Source of the DNA: Tanypteryx hageni
Lineage: Eukaryota; Arthropoda; Insecta; Odonata; Petaluridae
Length of the DNA: 64,000 bases
Reading direction: 5' to 3'
Assembly (NCBI GenBank): GCA_028673005.1
Contig: CM054115.1
Span: forward strand, 188,825,548 to 188,889,547
The notes under the pieces are model-generated. The model saw only the letters and a list, made by a program, of their open reading frames with translations, was not told the DNA's origin and did no database searches. Shown here one piece after another: positions 22,205 through 33,666 of the stretch (positions are counted from its first letter, which is position 1; each line of letters starts with the position of its first letter). Both the position numbers and the translations under genes were made by a program.

Positions 22205-23560
22205 TAGAATAGCGGTTCTCAACCAGTGTGCCGCGAACTTTCTAAAGTGTTCGGAGAGATAATGAAGAGAAATTGCTAAAAATGGACAGATTTATTACAA
22301 GAAAACGTAGTGGTGAAAAATATAAAGAACATATTACAGAAAATTCCAGTACCAGCAGGACCAAGGCAAGTAAGATATCTAAAGATTATCGCATGTATTT
22401 GATTCTGGGATTTTCTTGTTGTGGAGATAAAGATTGTTCTGTTCCAATGTGTGTTGCGTGAGACGAGAAACTATCAAACAAAGCCAATGTTCCCAGCAAA
22501 TTGAAGCGACATTTCACCACAAACATGCACACCTTGAAGGAAAAGATTTCAACTATTTCAAAAGGTTGATGGAACTGCATTCTAAACCAGCGAGTTACTT
22601 CAACAAAAACGTTAATGTGTCTGATAGAGTTCCAGTTGCTTCCTATCAGGTAGCAGACATCACAGCTCAAAAAATGAAGCCCCACACTATAGCTGAGTCA
22701 CTTATTTTGTCTGCGTACCGTGCAATAGGTGGGACAACGTTTGGTGATGAATCGGGACCAGAAATTGCCAAAATTCCACTTTCTAATGATAAAATTCGAA
22801 GGTTAGAAGATGTCATCTAACATAGAGGAAAATGTTTCTAATAATCTTAAAATGTCAGACTTTGCTTCGCAAGTTGACGAGTCAACCGATATTAACGGCA
22901 AAGAACAACTATTAGCATTTGTTCTCTTCATTCATGAAAATGAAATAATTAGTCAATTTTTGTGCTACAGAGAACTCCCAGAACACATAAGAGTTCAAGA
23001 TATATTCGATACTTTGACTTCTTACTTATGTTAGAACGTTTGGAAATTTCATGGAAGTTATGTGCCGGAATTTGTACAGACGGTGCTCCATCAAACTTAG
23101 GATCTGCGAAAAGACTTCGTCTCACTTCTAAAACAACAAATCCAACTACAGCTAGGTACCCATTGTTTTTTGCACAGGAAAGCCGTTATTTGAAAGACGT
23201 TTAGAAGTTGACTTAAAGTTCATATTAGATATTGTCGGAATGGTTAATTTTGTGAAATTAAGTCCTCTAAAGACCCGCCACTTCAAACAGCTTTGTAATG
23301 CTATGGATTCGCAGTACGAGTATTTAGTTTTACACACAGAAATAAGATGACTATCATGGGGAAGAGTGTTGGCTCGTATATATGAAGAGAGAAGAGATGT
23401 TACTATTTTTTGAAACAGAAGGAAAAAACGATTTTTGTGAATATCTTAGCCGTGAACTTTGGCGGGCCAAATTAGGATATTTGGCGGAAATATTAAGTAT
23501 CTGAATAGTGTGAACACAAGCATGCAGAGGCGGAATGAAAAGGTACACAAATCATTTTAT
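22205..23560 (+). pseudogene. hAT transposase relic (ZBED5/GTF2IRD2-like)
   Basis: The left terminal repeat is close to GCGGTTCTCAACCAGTGTG (22212 on), the usual CAGxGGTTCTCAACC type. The protein is spread over frames. First comes MDRFITRKRSGEKYK (22282 area). CSQQIEATFHHKHAHLEGKD belongs to the BED-type zinc finger region. Next come AYRAIGGTTFGDESG, FASQVDESTDINGKEQLLAF (catalytic-core start), LCAGICTDGAPSNLGS (second catalytic region), SPLKTRHFKQLCNAMDSQYE with a WGRVLARIYE region, and LWRAKLGYLAEI. Multiple frameshifts make it non-functional. No right terminal repeat was found, so the 3' end is undefined. Confidence 0.82.
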
Positions 23561-24220
23561 GATGTATTCTATTTTTACTTATGCTTATTTTGTAATTATC
23601 GTTCCAAACATCTTCATGTATGTTATAACGTACGGTGGGAAAATAATACCAATTTTCATATTATGCGCAGGATTGTCGTTACTGAGGAGTTTTTGCTGCA
23701 AAATCTATATTTAGGAAGGGAAAAAATGGCTAAAAGGTAATTTAAAGTTTAACACTACTTTGCGTGGTGGTTGCACTGTTTCATCGTATTTTATAAAAAT
23801 AAATTATCCAATTTCTGAAAAATGAGTGCATTAGTTTACTGTAATTGCAATTAAAATGTATTTTGTATTCCTTTTGTATCATTATATTGATTATTATTGG
23901 GTAAAAATAAAAATAAACATAATTAAAGAATATGCGTGTATATCACACTATTATCTCATTGTCTGTTTTAACGTACACCCCTACACACAAAAAGTACGCA
24001 TCGTAGAATTTTTTGTAATTTTCCCTAAACTTAGGTAACACATAGGTTACAAATTGTGAATTTCATCAGAATTGGTTAAAAAAATTAAGTCGGGAAAAAA
24101 TGGTGACTTATTTAGTTCTTATCCAATACTCAGGAAATATAACAAGCGTTATTGATAGTCGCATACAGGGATTACTGAAAATATGAAGGATGATACCAAA
24201 GGGGAAATGTAAAAGGATCA
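23561..24220. other. AT-rich DNA, nothing recognised
   Basis: This may include the tail of the hAT relic. There is no frame with a recognisable domain and no terminal repeat. Confidence 0.45.
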
Positions 24221-24620
24221 GGGTAGAGAGGGATAGTCTTGGAGAAGAAAGAAAATAGATATAAAAGAGAAAGAGAGGAAGGGAGAAGGGGTGGGTTGGG
24301 AGAGGTTTCTGGGTTGAGCGAAAGAATAGGAGGAAGGGAAGAAGCCCAGGAATAATAAGGGCTCTATTTTTAGCGCCTCATCCCCCAGGTCATATACATC
24401 AGCGGATAAAAAATGAAAATTTCTGATGAATATAAATTTTGTGTAATAATAAATGAACGACAGCCTGCGGTGATGAGGTGGCGTGTAGTAGAAGAGAATG
24501 GGAGGTAGGAGAAGAAAATGGGAGGTAGGAGAAGAGAATGGGAGGTAGGAGAAGGAATAGAACGAAAGAGGAAGGAAAGAAGGGATAAATAGAGAAAAAG
24601 AGTAAGAAAGAGGGAAGATG
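24221..24620. repeat. Purine-rich tract with ~20-bp minisatellite
   Basis: Mostly AG-rich on the plus strand. At 24498-24560 the unit GAATGGGAGGTAGGAGAAGA is repeated three times with minor changes. The minus frame across it is low complexity. Confidence 0.75.
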
Positions 24621-25038
24621 ATGGTGCTCGGACGAAAAAATCGAACGTTGGTAGACTCGTGAACATCGTTCGTTAAGATTCGCGTGGCATTAACTTAACA
24701 AGACGGCTTTTGTGAAGTTTCGACAAGATTCTCGCTAATGTAATGCAATAAAAAGTCCAATTTGGTTCCCGAACAGCATTCTACGGCATGTGAAAAAGGC
24801 AGGCATCGAAAGGAACTGTCTGGAATCTGTGGCCCGAGAAGAGATTTCTCTTTTTGTGATACTTTTAATCTTTTTCAAAGCAACACGGAGCTTCGAATTT
24901 AATGATAAAACGAGTAGAACTTCGCTCCGAGTTTATTGCATCCGCCCCCCCATTTGATGCATAGCTTATTCCTCCTGTATCATCTTACTCGATTCCCACA
25001 GAAAACACTTCGTACGACTCCTTTTTATTTTCTCCTTA
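24621..25038. other. Intergenic DNA, nothing recognised
   Basis: No frame, family match or RNA motif was seen. Confidence 0.45.
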
Positions 25039-25684
25039 TACGTAGTATAGGGAAAAGCATTGTATTCATGAAAAAATCGACTTCGAGATTTCAACTTAAA
25101 TACACGTTTGAGGTCCCCTGAACACGTTTTCACCATTTTCTCGATGTCTGTGTGCGTATGTGACAGCTTTTTTGTGGGTGCTCTAACTCAAAAAATGTTA
25201 CTCAGGTCAATGCAAATTTTTATATTTAACATTTCTATAAAAGACACAAGAACTGATTAGTTTTTGGTAAAAATCGGTCAAACAGAAATGGATGTTTACT
25301 CTTGTCACTTGTCCGTTATTTTGAAATATTAGCTTTGATGATATATGTAAAAATATACTAGAATAACCCTTGCAGCAAATTTAATATTCTACAACATTTG
25401 TTTGAAACATTTTTCCATTTAGCTGCCACCACCACGCCACCTACCGACGACTATTGTTAACAATTGGCGCTTAGTTACTTCTTAGTAATGCTCATTTTTC
25501 TTTTCTTAATTGTTGGAGCTTTGTGGCTATATCCAATATCAGAAGGCTGTTTGAGTTTATTTCTGTTTTTTGTAAAGTCTAAAATTTTCTAGTTTCTTAA
25601 AATATTTAATATTATGTAACCTATTTGGAATTTTTAGAAATATTACATATATGGAGAAAGTCATGTGGTGGCCACATCAGATTT
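25039..25684 (-). repeat. Repeat family A, copy 4 (minus strand, near full length)
   Basis: Reverse complement of the 3041 and 9062 copies: it ends on the plus strand with CATGTGGTGGCCACATC and contains GGCTATATCCAATATCAGAA, CCACCTACCGACGACTATTG and GTGGGTGCTCTAACTC. CGCCAATTGTTAACAATAG is shared with the 9062 copy and absent from the other two, grouping these as one subfamily. Confidence 0.75.
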
Positions 25685-26319
25685 TCATAACGATAAAGAA
25701 CCCTCTTGTTTTTTTTATTACATGATATGTTCCCTCACTTATGCAATGCTCGTTTTGTTTTCTTTGCGCCATCCATCTGCAAAGAAGGATCAACTTAAGA
25801 ATTCTTATTTTCTCCAATTGATACAATCGAATTTCATATAAATATATAGTTTTAAATATTAAGCAATGCTTTTCTAGGCGGGCACCTAATTATTGATCTC
25901 GGATCGAATTGATAAAGAAATCAAATGAAAGATTTGCAGAAATATTTAACCTGAAATGAAAGAAAGAAAGTTTACCACGAAATTTAATGTACATAAATTA
26001 AGACCTATTTTTTTCCAAACGCAAACAAAGTGAATGAATGCTGAAAATTCGGTGACCAAATTTAGGTACCATATGGAATGATTCCATATTTCAGACATTT
26101 CATTTCAAGAGTCTCAAAATCAATGGAATGGCGTAATACTGAAATTTTGCAAACGTTAAACTCCTTTTGCAATATTCTGAATATTACAAAATTATAAAAA
26201 TAGAAAACATTAATAAAGTAATTCACTTCCTATCAGTCTTGCAAATAAGATGTAACGAGGAAAGGAGATAGAACAAGCTGAGTGTTATCCAAGAACATTG
26301 ATCAAATTATAGCGTTTTT
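25685..26319. other. AT-rich intergenic DNA, nothing recognised
   Basis: No frame, family match or RNA motif was seen. Confidence 0.45.
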
Positions 26320-26790
26320 ATGCGATCTTTGCACGAAGTGAACGCATATAGGGGAGGCCGTTTCCGTCCGTCCGTCCGTCCGTCCGTCCGTCCATAAGCA
26401 TGTTAAAACTCGGAACCCGCTGGATGTATTTTGATGAAATTTGGTATTGCGGAGTTTTGCTAAAATAGGTCGATTGATTCCAATTTTGGTTAAAATCGGA
26501 CAACAATTACGACCACTTTACATTAGACCTGAATGTAGTTAACCAAGTTCCTATGTTTCAACTCAGAAACCGCTGGACTAATTTTGATGAAATTTGATGT
26601 TGGGACTTTTGCTAAAATTTCTACAATAATAACTACAATTTTACATAAGGACTCACATGTATTTTACAATGTACCTCGCTAGCGTCTCGTTAAATACTTA
26701 TCTGAGCGAGAAACATTCAGAACGTTGTGAAATCCCAAAGAACGCATTTGGAAACTGTGTACTCCGACATGGAGTGCACCTTTCCAATCT
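26320..26790 (+). mobile_element. Helentron/HINE-like short element, copy 1
   Basis: The 5' end is TATGCGATCTTTGCACGAAG, with GAACGCATA just downstream able to fold on the first bases. A (CCGT)n microsatellite lies at 26364-26393. Two related internal blocks (AAACTCGGAACCCGCTGGA and AACTCAGAAACCGCTGGAC, each followed by TTTTGATGAAATTTG) follow. The 3' part has AAAGAACGCAT (26738-26748), inverse to the ATGCGTTCTTT start (one mismatch here). ACTCC-GACAT-GGAGT (26761-26775) then forms a 5-bp terminal hairpin. Subterminal inverted repeats, a microsatellite and a 3' hairpin are the HINE layout. Confidence 0.58.
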
Positions 26791-28639
26791 TGTTATATCT
26801 TGTAGTTATACCGCCTCATATTAGTTCACAAGAGCCTCATTTGTGTTGAAACGGGAGGTGCCATGTGAGGGCGAGTTCAGCGTTTAAATGAGAATAGCTA
26901 AGTTAGCATGGGATTACGCATCATCAATCTATGTGAGCATACGTTTTACATAAAAATATACTAATTTTCATAATCCAACTTCCAAAATGACATTTTCAGC
27001 TTAGAACAAAATTAATTGCGTATAAAAATGTTGAACATTGTCTTATCCGCCTCTGTAAAGCTTTCAAAACTTTTTCAAGGATAAGTTGCATCAATGTGGA
27101 AACGTACACTCAATGTTTCTTTTATACCTTGGAGATATAAGTAAAATAATCTAAAATAATTCAAAACAAACCTCACTTGAGTAATGGTAATGTAATCTTT
27201 ACAATTAAGTTCATTCCTTCGTCGTAAATTATCCATTCGTTTTCACTTTCAAAGCGCTTTGTGCGCGCAATAGGAAAATTGTCGTATTTAAGTTCATTTC
27301 TTCGTCGTAAATTATACATTTCATTCATTTATTGTTATAAACGCACATAAAGTTAAACTAAATGTATTTACATATTTGTAGTAGATCTTGTTTACTTCAA
27401 TTGCTACGAAGATTGTTTTCGTTGAAAAAATAAATCCGTGTAAAAATTTTCTAATTTCAAAATAAATTGGGACTTTTTCGTTAATTTTATTCAAACATTT
27501 CGAGAATAAGTGGCATTCATACACACTCACATTTATAGCTTTTCTTCTTTTAAACCTTTAGTTATATTGAAAAAAGACAAATTTTTAAATGAGTCCCAAT
27601 CTGAACTTGTATATTTTTCAAAATTGAAATCTAAATAAAACCAATGGCAGACAGGCAGAAACCTACTCATCAAATTTTTGCTCTTAATCATTCACGGATT
27701 TATCACAATTTAAATTTAAGTAAGTGCACAATCAGACAGCCGCCAAAGTGAAACATTAAAAAGAACGCGCGAAAAAAATAAAAACATTAGTTTACATAGT
27801 TAATGTGTATTAATTTGGAAATAAAATTAAGAGAACCTTATTGCATTCTTATATTAAAGTAATCGAGTCCTGTTATAAAATCGTAATTAAAACAGCGTTC
27901 CATTTTTCTTCTCGGTCATTCGGTATAAATTGCGATTTTTTATTCTTTCCCTCTCTCTATCTCTCCACCACTCCAAGGTGCCCTTGTAAAATCACTTACA
28001 ATTCCAATTTTTTTGGCATCAAACGAATTTTAAATTTAATTCGGCATCTTTTCAAATTCTCTCTTCGACAAAATGTATTTCATTCTTCCACATGTTTCAA
28101 GTTCGCGTCTTTTATAATTATTCACTGTTAAAGGCAAAAAGAATCTCGACTCCAAAACCCAATAGTCTGTAAAAGTAACTCAGCATTAACGTATCACTAC
28201 TAATAAAAGATTTACCATAAGTAAATATTCCATTATTAATTGATATTATTTGAATGAGTGCTTGAAAACGAGGCTTGCATTTCATTTTTCGAGGATTTTT
28301 CCCAAAGATTGCTTATTGTACCTGGTGATATTCGCAGTGTACAAAGTAATATTTAGCGTACGAAATAAGTTGCGGTAATTGTAGGTTAGATTATTTATTT
28401 ATAAACACATTATCTAATAGAATAATCTGTTGTTTAAAGAATAAATATTTATTAATATATCCTTGCCACATAATTTTTATAAACCCATACCCGTTTTTAC
28501 TTTCTGAATCATTCAACTACGTGGATATTATATTAATTAGTTACTTTTTAGTGGATATAAAATTGCTTTTATTAAATGCTATTTTTACTTAGTACTTCAT
28601 TATCGCAAATCCCCCATATCTGGTAGAAAATCAAGTTAT
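26791..28639. other. AT-rich intergenic DNA with one short direct repeat
   Basis: AAGTTCATT-CTTCGTCGTAAATTAT-CATTC occurs at about 27207 and 27290, two ~32-bp copies about 83 bp apart. No frame or element was recognised elsewhere in this stretch. Confidence 0.45.
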
Positions 28640-28995
28640 CATGCGTTCTTTGCACGATGTGCACAAAGTGAACGCATATAGGGGAGGTCGTCTCCGTCCG
28701 TCCGTCCGCATGTTAAAACTCGGGATCCGCTGGACGTATTTTGATGAAATTTGGTACTGGAGAGTTTTAGTAAAATTGGTATATCAATTTCAATTTTGAT
28801 TAAAATCGGGCAACAATTACTATCACTTTACATGATGACCTACATGTAGTTTACAACGTACCTGTTTCGACACCGGAGCCGCAGGACGTATTTTGATGAA
28901 ATTTGGTATTGGGCTGTTTTACTAAAATTTGTTCATCTCAAGGAACGCATTTGGAAACTCTGTGTACACCGACAAGGTGTAAACCTTTCCATACT
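28640..28995 (+). mobile_element. Helentron/HINE-like short element, copy 2 (internally shortened)
   Basis: It starts ATGCGTTCTTTGCACGATG, has a small extra ATGTGCACAA-type duplication, then GTGAACGCATATAGGGGAGG and a short (CCGT)n. The 3' subterminal repeat is AAGGAACGCAT (28940-28950). The terminal hairpin is ACACC-GACAA-GGTGT (28966-28980). Compared with the other copies both arms changed together, so pairing is kept. The second internal block is partly deleted, shortening the copy to ~355 bp. Confidence 0.58.
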
Positions 28996-29059
28996 TGTTA
29001 ATTGTTAGTAGTTGTTCATGCATATACATATATACATATATTTTAGACAAAATTATATT
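28996..29059. other. Short spacer with (ATATACAT)-like repeat
   Basis: CATATACATATATACATATA precedes a pyrimidine-rich tract. Confidence 0.4.
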
Positions 29060-29345
29060 TAGCCCTATTTTCCGGAATCTCTCTCCCTTTTCCCATTCTC
29101 CTTACTCTTTCACCTCATTCTCTCACCCCTTTCTCTCTCTCTCCGTAAACCACCTCCCTCTAGGTCATTCTCTACCTCCTTCTATTCCTCCCTCCAAACC
29201 TCCCGCTTTCCCAAACTTCCGCTTTCCCAAACTTCCGCTTTCCCTCATTCTCTCCTTCCCTCCCTTCCCGTGTCCCTTTTCTCTTCTCTCCTTCCTCTCT
29301 CTTTCACTAACCTATTTCCCCCATACGCCCATCTTTCTCCGTTAT
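29060..29345. repeat. Pyrimidine-rich low-complexity tract
   Basis: CT-rich DNA with a duplicated CTTTCCCAAACTTCCG phrase near 29209 and 29223. The overlapping 235-aa frame is a low-complexity Ser/Pro/Phe translation followed by AT-rich sequence, not a gene. Confidence 0.75.
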
Positions 29346-30430
29346 CCCAATACGGTCTTATATAATTATATGAGTACGGCAACAATGCTGGTGGTTCTTG
29401 GCAACAAAATATTTTATTCACACAATATCTTTCGACTTCAAAATAGTTTTCTGAGTAAGTTCGAATCATATTTGAAAATCAACGCTAAAAAAATGAATCC
29501 CTGTTCTTTTCCACGTATTATTGTTAAGATTATAATTTCTACGACAATTATAAGTAATTTTAAAAAGCAAACGAATAATGTCTTAAATTATTTTACGTGT
29601 CAATCATATGGAGAATGGATACTATGTTGTCATCAAACCCATCCACTTATATTAAACAACTGTGCATTTGTCACATGCAGAAACTCACGCCGAGTATTAT
29701 AATTAAAGTTTCGCCGAAATCGTCAATAAAGAGTGCGCTGAAATAATAATCGTGAACAAGAAAAGAGTGGGAATTTTATGAGCCCCGGCGAGTTCCGGGA
29801 TTTAGAATTTCGAATATTTTTGCGCTCCTCTCTAATATATTCCGTAGAATTCATTTAGACCAGTTTTAACAGTACTGAAGGATGGAAGAGTGAACAATAT
29901 AATCGCAACATGACTTCGTCGTCCATGTGCACAGATATGGATCCTGTAGCTTTAAATAAATTTGAAATAATTTTAACGTTTGTATAGGTTATTGATTTTG
30001 TTATCTCCAAAAAACACACCTTTTGTCAACTGGAACACTCGTTCCAATTTTCGAATCGAAATTCCGAAAATTACACTTTATACACGAGTTTCATCTCAGT
30101 TTGCGCTTTTGATTCCCAATTTTCAATCAACTCAGATTCCATTTTCGCTCAGAGGATCAACACCACCGCAAAACAACGGTGAAGTTTACAATATCAAGGC
30201 GATCGCGCCTCTTCTCGCTGCGGAATTAATACTACGATAGAGAGATATGCCATCGCGGAAATTATTGCTTAAGATTTGAGACGAGATTAGCGAAATTTTA
30301 TTTGCCGGATTGGAATCGCAATATCCAAAGCAGAGAGAGAGAGAGGAAGCTTTCCCTCGAACGAAGAAAATAATAAAGAGGAACACAAGTGTGCCTAGAA
30401 AGCGGATGGGGAGAAGCACGTGTGGGCAAA
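29346..30430. other. Intergenic DNA, nothing recognised
   Basis: The frames here have no recognisable domain. 30180-30420 is somewhat richer in GC and CpG (GCGATCGCGCC) and could be old host regulatory DNA, but there is no specific signal. Confidence 0.35.
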
Positions 30431-31080
30431 CATGACAGAGGCCCCGGAGCAACCCTCTCCCAATCAGATCTCCCCTTCCCATTCAATCTACCTCTCGTCA
30501 CAATCCCTTTTCCTATCCATCTCTCTCTCTCTCTCCCGTTTCCCCTCCCTCTTTCCTGCAGCCTCCTCTCGACAACCTCTCGTCCTCCGCCTTCCCATCG
30601 TCAACACGCCAATTCCTCTCTCTCGCCTCCAATCGTCTCTCCCTCTCCTTCGCTTCTCCTACATCTGTCCACTCCATTCTCCCTGCGCCAACTCCCTCTC
30701 TCTACCTCCTCCCACCGCCCTCTTTCTCTTTCCCGCAACTGTATAATCCATAGCCTCTCAATCCCCGTTGCCAAAATGAATTTCTTTTTAAATTTTATCG
30801 CCGTTTCAAAGGATTCCATCAAAATTAATTCTGTATTCCGTGAGTCGTACGGGAGGTGAGAGAGGCATGGGAACAGGGAAACAGGGATGGGAGGGAGGCG
30901 GGGAAAGAAAGAGTGGAGAGGGAGGCGTTAGAGTTTGCCAGCTTTTTTGGTTTGCTAATGCTATTATCCCGAAAAGAAGTATTCTGAAGTTGAAGTGGTA
31001 CAGAGGTAGAAAGGATGGGACTGAAAGAGTTTGAGAGAGAGAGAGAGAGAAGGGAAATGAGAGCGACAAGAAAAGATGAG
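30431..31080. repeat. Pyrimidine-rich then purine-rich tract
   Basis: 30470-30735 is CT-rich on the plus strand; 30845-31075 is AG-rich with an (AG)n run near 31034. The opposed strand bias could let the two halves pair, but there is no base-by-base inverted repeat. Overlapping frames on both strands are compositional artefacts. Confidence 0.7.
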
Positions 31081-31626
31081 AATCGTTTGTGGCCAAACAA
31101 GTAAAGAGAGGAATCCCGTTTGACGTGAATTTTGAGGAGATTTTCTCTTCTTCGTGGCATTACGTAACATATTAATGCCAAAGAAAAAACGGATTTTTTT
31201 TAAATTTGCCAGTCTCGAGAATTCTGATACGATTGCATTTAGCTCTGATTCGAATATAAATAGAATTTGGGCTCTATTACAAGGATTGAAAAAATTTTAA
31301 ATGGAACGATTTTCAGTTGGATATTTGGCCAAAAGAAATAATTTTAATTTTATTCTTATATCGATCTCTCTTGTAGATAATGATAATACATTTGCTACTG
31401 TAGCTAATGTTGAGCTGTTTTAGATCAACATACACTTTGGGTGTATTTATATTACTACTTCCAACAGCGCAACGCCAATATAAGATGTAAATTTCAGGCG
31501 TTCAGAAGCTTCTAAAAATAAAATTAAGCTCATGAAAACCACCCTACTAAGTTGCTGCAAAATTTTGGTAAAACCATTTACAGCTACAGTAGTTATTGAG
31601 ATATTCTATTATATACAAACTATTAT
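31081..31626. other. AT-rich intergenic DNA, nothing recognised
   Basis: No frame, family match or RNA motif was seen. Confidence 0.45.
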
Positions 31627-32110
31627 TATGCGTTCTTTGCACGAAGTGAATGCATATAGGAGAGGTCGATTCCGTCCGTCCGTTCGCATGTTAAAACTCG
31701 AGAACCGCTGGACGTATTATGATGAAATTCGGTATTGGAGAGTTTTGCTAAAATTTATAGACCGATTTCAATTTTGGTCAAACTCGGTAAACAATGATGA
31801 CCACTTTACATGAAGACCTACATGTACTTTACAATGTTCCTTTGTTTCAACTCGAGAACCGCATGACATATTGTGATGAAATTTGGTATTGGGGAGTTTT
31901 GTTAAAATTAATTGACCGATTCATATTTTGGTTAAAATCGGACAATAGATACGACTACTTTGCATGAAGACCTATATGTATTTTACAACGTACATCGCTT
32001 GCCTTTCGTAAATTCTCATCTGAGCGAAAAATATTGAGAGCATTGTGAAATCTTAAAGAACGCATTTGGGGACTTTGTGTACTCCGACATGGAGTGAACC
32101 TTTCCAATCT
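31627..32110 (+). mobile_element. Helentron/HINE-like short element, copy 3 (full length)
   Basis: The 5' end is TATGCGTTCTTTGCACGAAG followed by GTGAATGCATATAGGAGAGG. A short CCGTCCGTCCG run follows. The two internal blocks are complete (CGAGAACCGCTGGACGTATT and CGAGAACCGCATGACATATT, each with GATGAAATT(C/T)GGTATTG). AAAGAACGCAT at 32055-32065 is the perfect inverse of the 5' ATGCGTTCTTT, and ACTCC-GACAT-GGAGT (32081-32095) is the terminal hairpin. This ~484-bp copy is the best reference for the family. Confidence 0.62.
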
Positions 32111-32269
32111 GGCCTTAATTGGCGAATTTTGTTTTTAGAACAAAAACAAGATGGAAAACTATACTCTATAAATGTAATACAGAGAGATTTCAAAGACGTT
32201 CTTAATTGGTAATACGTATGAAAGAATATCGATAGGTTGGGCGATTCTCGAATTTTTATCTCCGAATCT

Positions 32270-33480
32270 GTAACTCGTAATTATCGTATGTCTTTTTTGA
32301 GGTCAATGAAGTTCTCTATCCGAATATATTTCTTAATCTATACCTCACAGATCATATAAGAGCAAGGGAGGGAAATATATGGATTTTTAATTGTTGTATG
32401 ATGAGAAAACTGTCTTTGCGATAGATGTAAACAAAATATGTGATGTTTTGTTGAGAATTTTCTGAATTGTTATCTCCGAAGTTTAGACTCGTAATTATGT
32501 GGTCTCGTGGACTATCTTGTACTAAATGTTGTCCTCTATCCAAATAAATTTCGTAGAGATCAATGAAAATAAAATATGCGATGTTTTGCTAAGGAATTTC
32601 TATCTCCGAAACTATTACTAGTGTGTGGTCTCGTGGACTTTCTTGTAGCAGATATTGTTATCTATCCGAATAAGTCTTTTAATCCATTCCTTACAGATCA
32701 TATAAGGGCTAGGGAGAGAAAAGTTCTGTACTTCTTTGTTTCTTCACGGATGCCATTTAATGAGATACGAGTATAAGTTTATTAAAATAATTATGTAAAG
32801 TAAGCGTCTTATTTGACGGATTCAGTTCAAAACCACAACTGGGCAATGTATTTTAATATCAATCACTCACACTAAATTTAATTTAAATCCGTCATGCGGT
32901 TTACGAGATGAAAGATTCGATGGATGTACGGACGGACCAGACGTGCCCCATAAGGAGTTCCGCTATTACCGCTGGTAAAAAACGCCTAAAAATGGTAAAA
33001 AGATAATGTCGGCCGTTGCCTCCATCTACGTTTTCTTCAGATGAAGACATTCCCGATTTACCTAATACAGCTGCGCCTGAAATTTTCCTACGACCCAAAA
33101 AAAATCTAAGAGGAAAAGATGGCTACCGGTGGTCTGAGGATCCTTCTACAAAAAGTATAATATAAATTTTTTACTCTATACCTCACAGTTAATATAGGAG
33201 GTAGGAAGAGAAAAATATGGATTTTAGTTGTTGCTTGACGGATGCCAATTAACGGGATACGAGTATGTATAAGTTTATCAAAGTATTTATGTAAATTGGA
33301 AGTTCTAATTGACGGATCCAGTTCAAATACACACAATTGGGGGAAAATTTTTAAAAAAGATCACCCATACTTAATTTAATTAAAATACCTCTGGCGGTTT
33401 ATCAGATGAAAGTTACGACGGACGAACCAGACGTGCCTCTATCACCGCTTCTCTGGTAAAGAACACCTAATAAAAGATGG
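32270..33480 (+). repeat. Diverged tandem repeats, units of ~120 to ~490 bp
   Basis: 32685-33000 and 33178-33480 share CACAG-T-ATATA, GACGGATGCCA/CACGGATGCCA, GATACGAGTATA, TTGACGGAT-CAGTTCAAA and GACCAGACGTGCC or GAACCAGACGTGCC, giving a ~490-bp period. A partial third start lies near 32340. GTGGTCTCGTGGACT(A/T)TCTTGTA at 32500 and 32623 marks a shorter internal period. No gene is present. Confidence 0.6.
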
Positions 33481-33666
33481 TCAAATTCAACATTTATTAC
33501 GGCCCTTAAAACTGGGTAACTGAAATAAAGCGAAGACAAGACTAAAGCGTTCCTCTGCTAAGCAAATACTGAAGCATTGAAAATCAGTTTTAATAAAAAA
33601 CAAGAAGTCCAAACCAGCACTAATGCAGGCTGGTTTTCCAATGTTGACGTCCTGAATTGATTACTT

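Noticed and set aside
26360..26395. CRISPR-like regular repeats at CCGTCCGTCC
   Set aside because: It is a plain 4-bp microsatellite without spacers, inside a HINE-like element.
28995..29702. 235-aa plus-strand frame
   Set aside because: The first half is pyrimidine-tract translation, the second AT-rich; no domain or conserved motif. The length is explained by scarcity of stop codons in CT-rich DNA.
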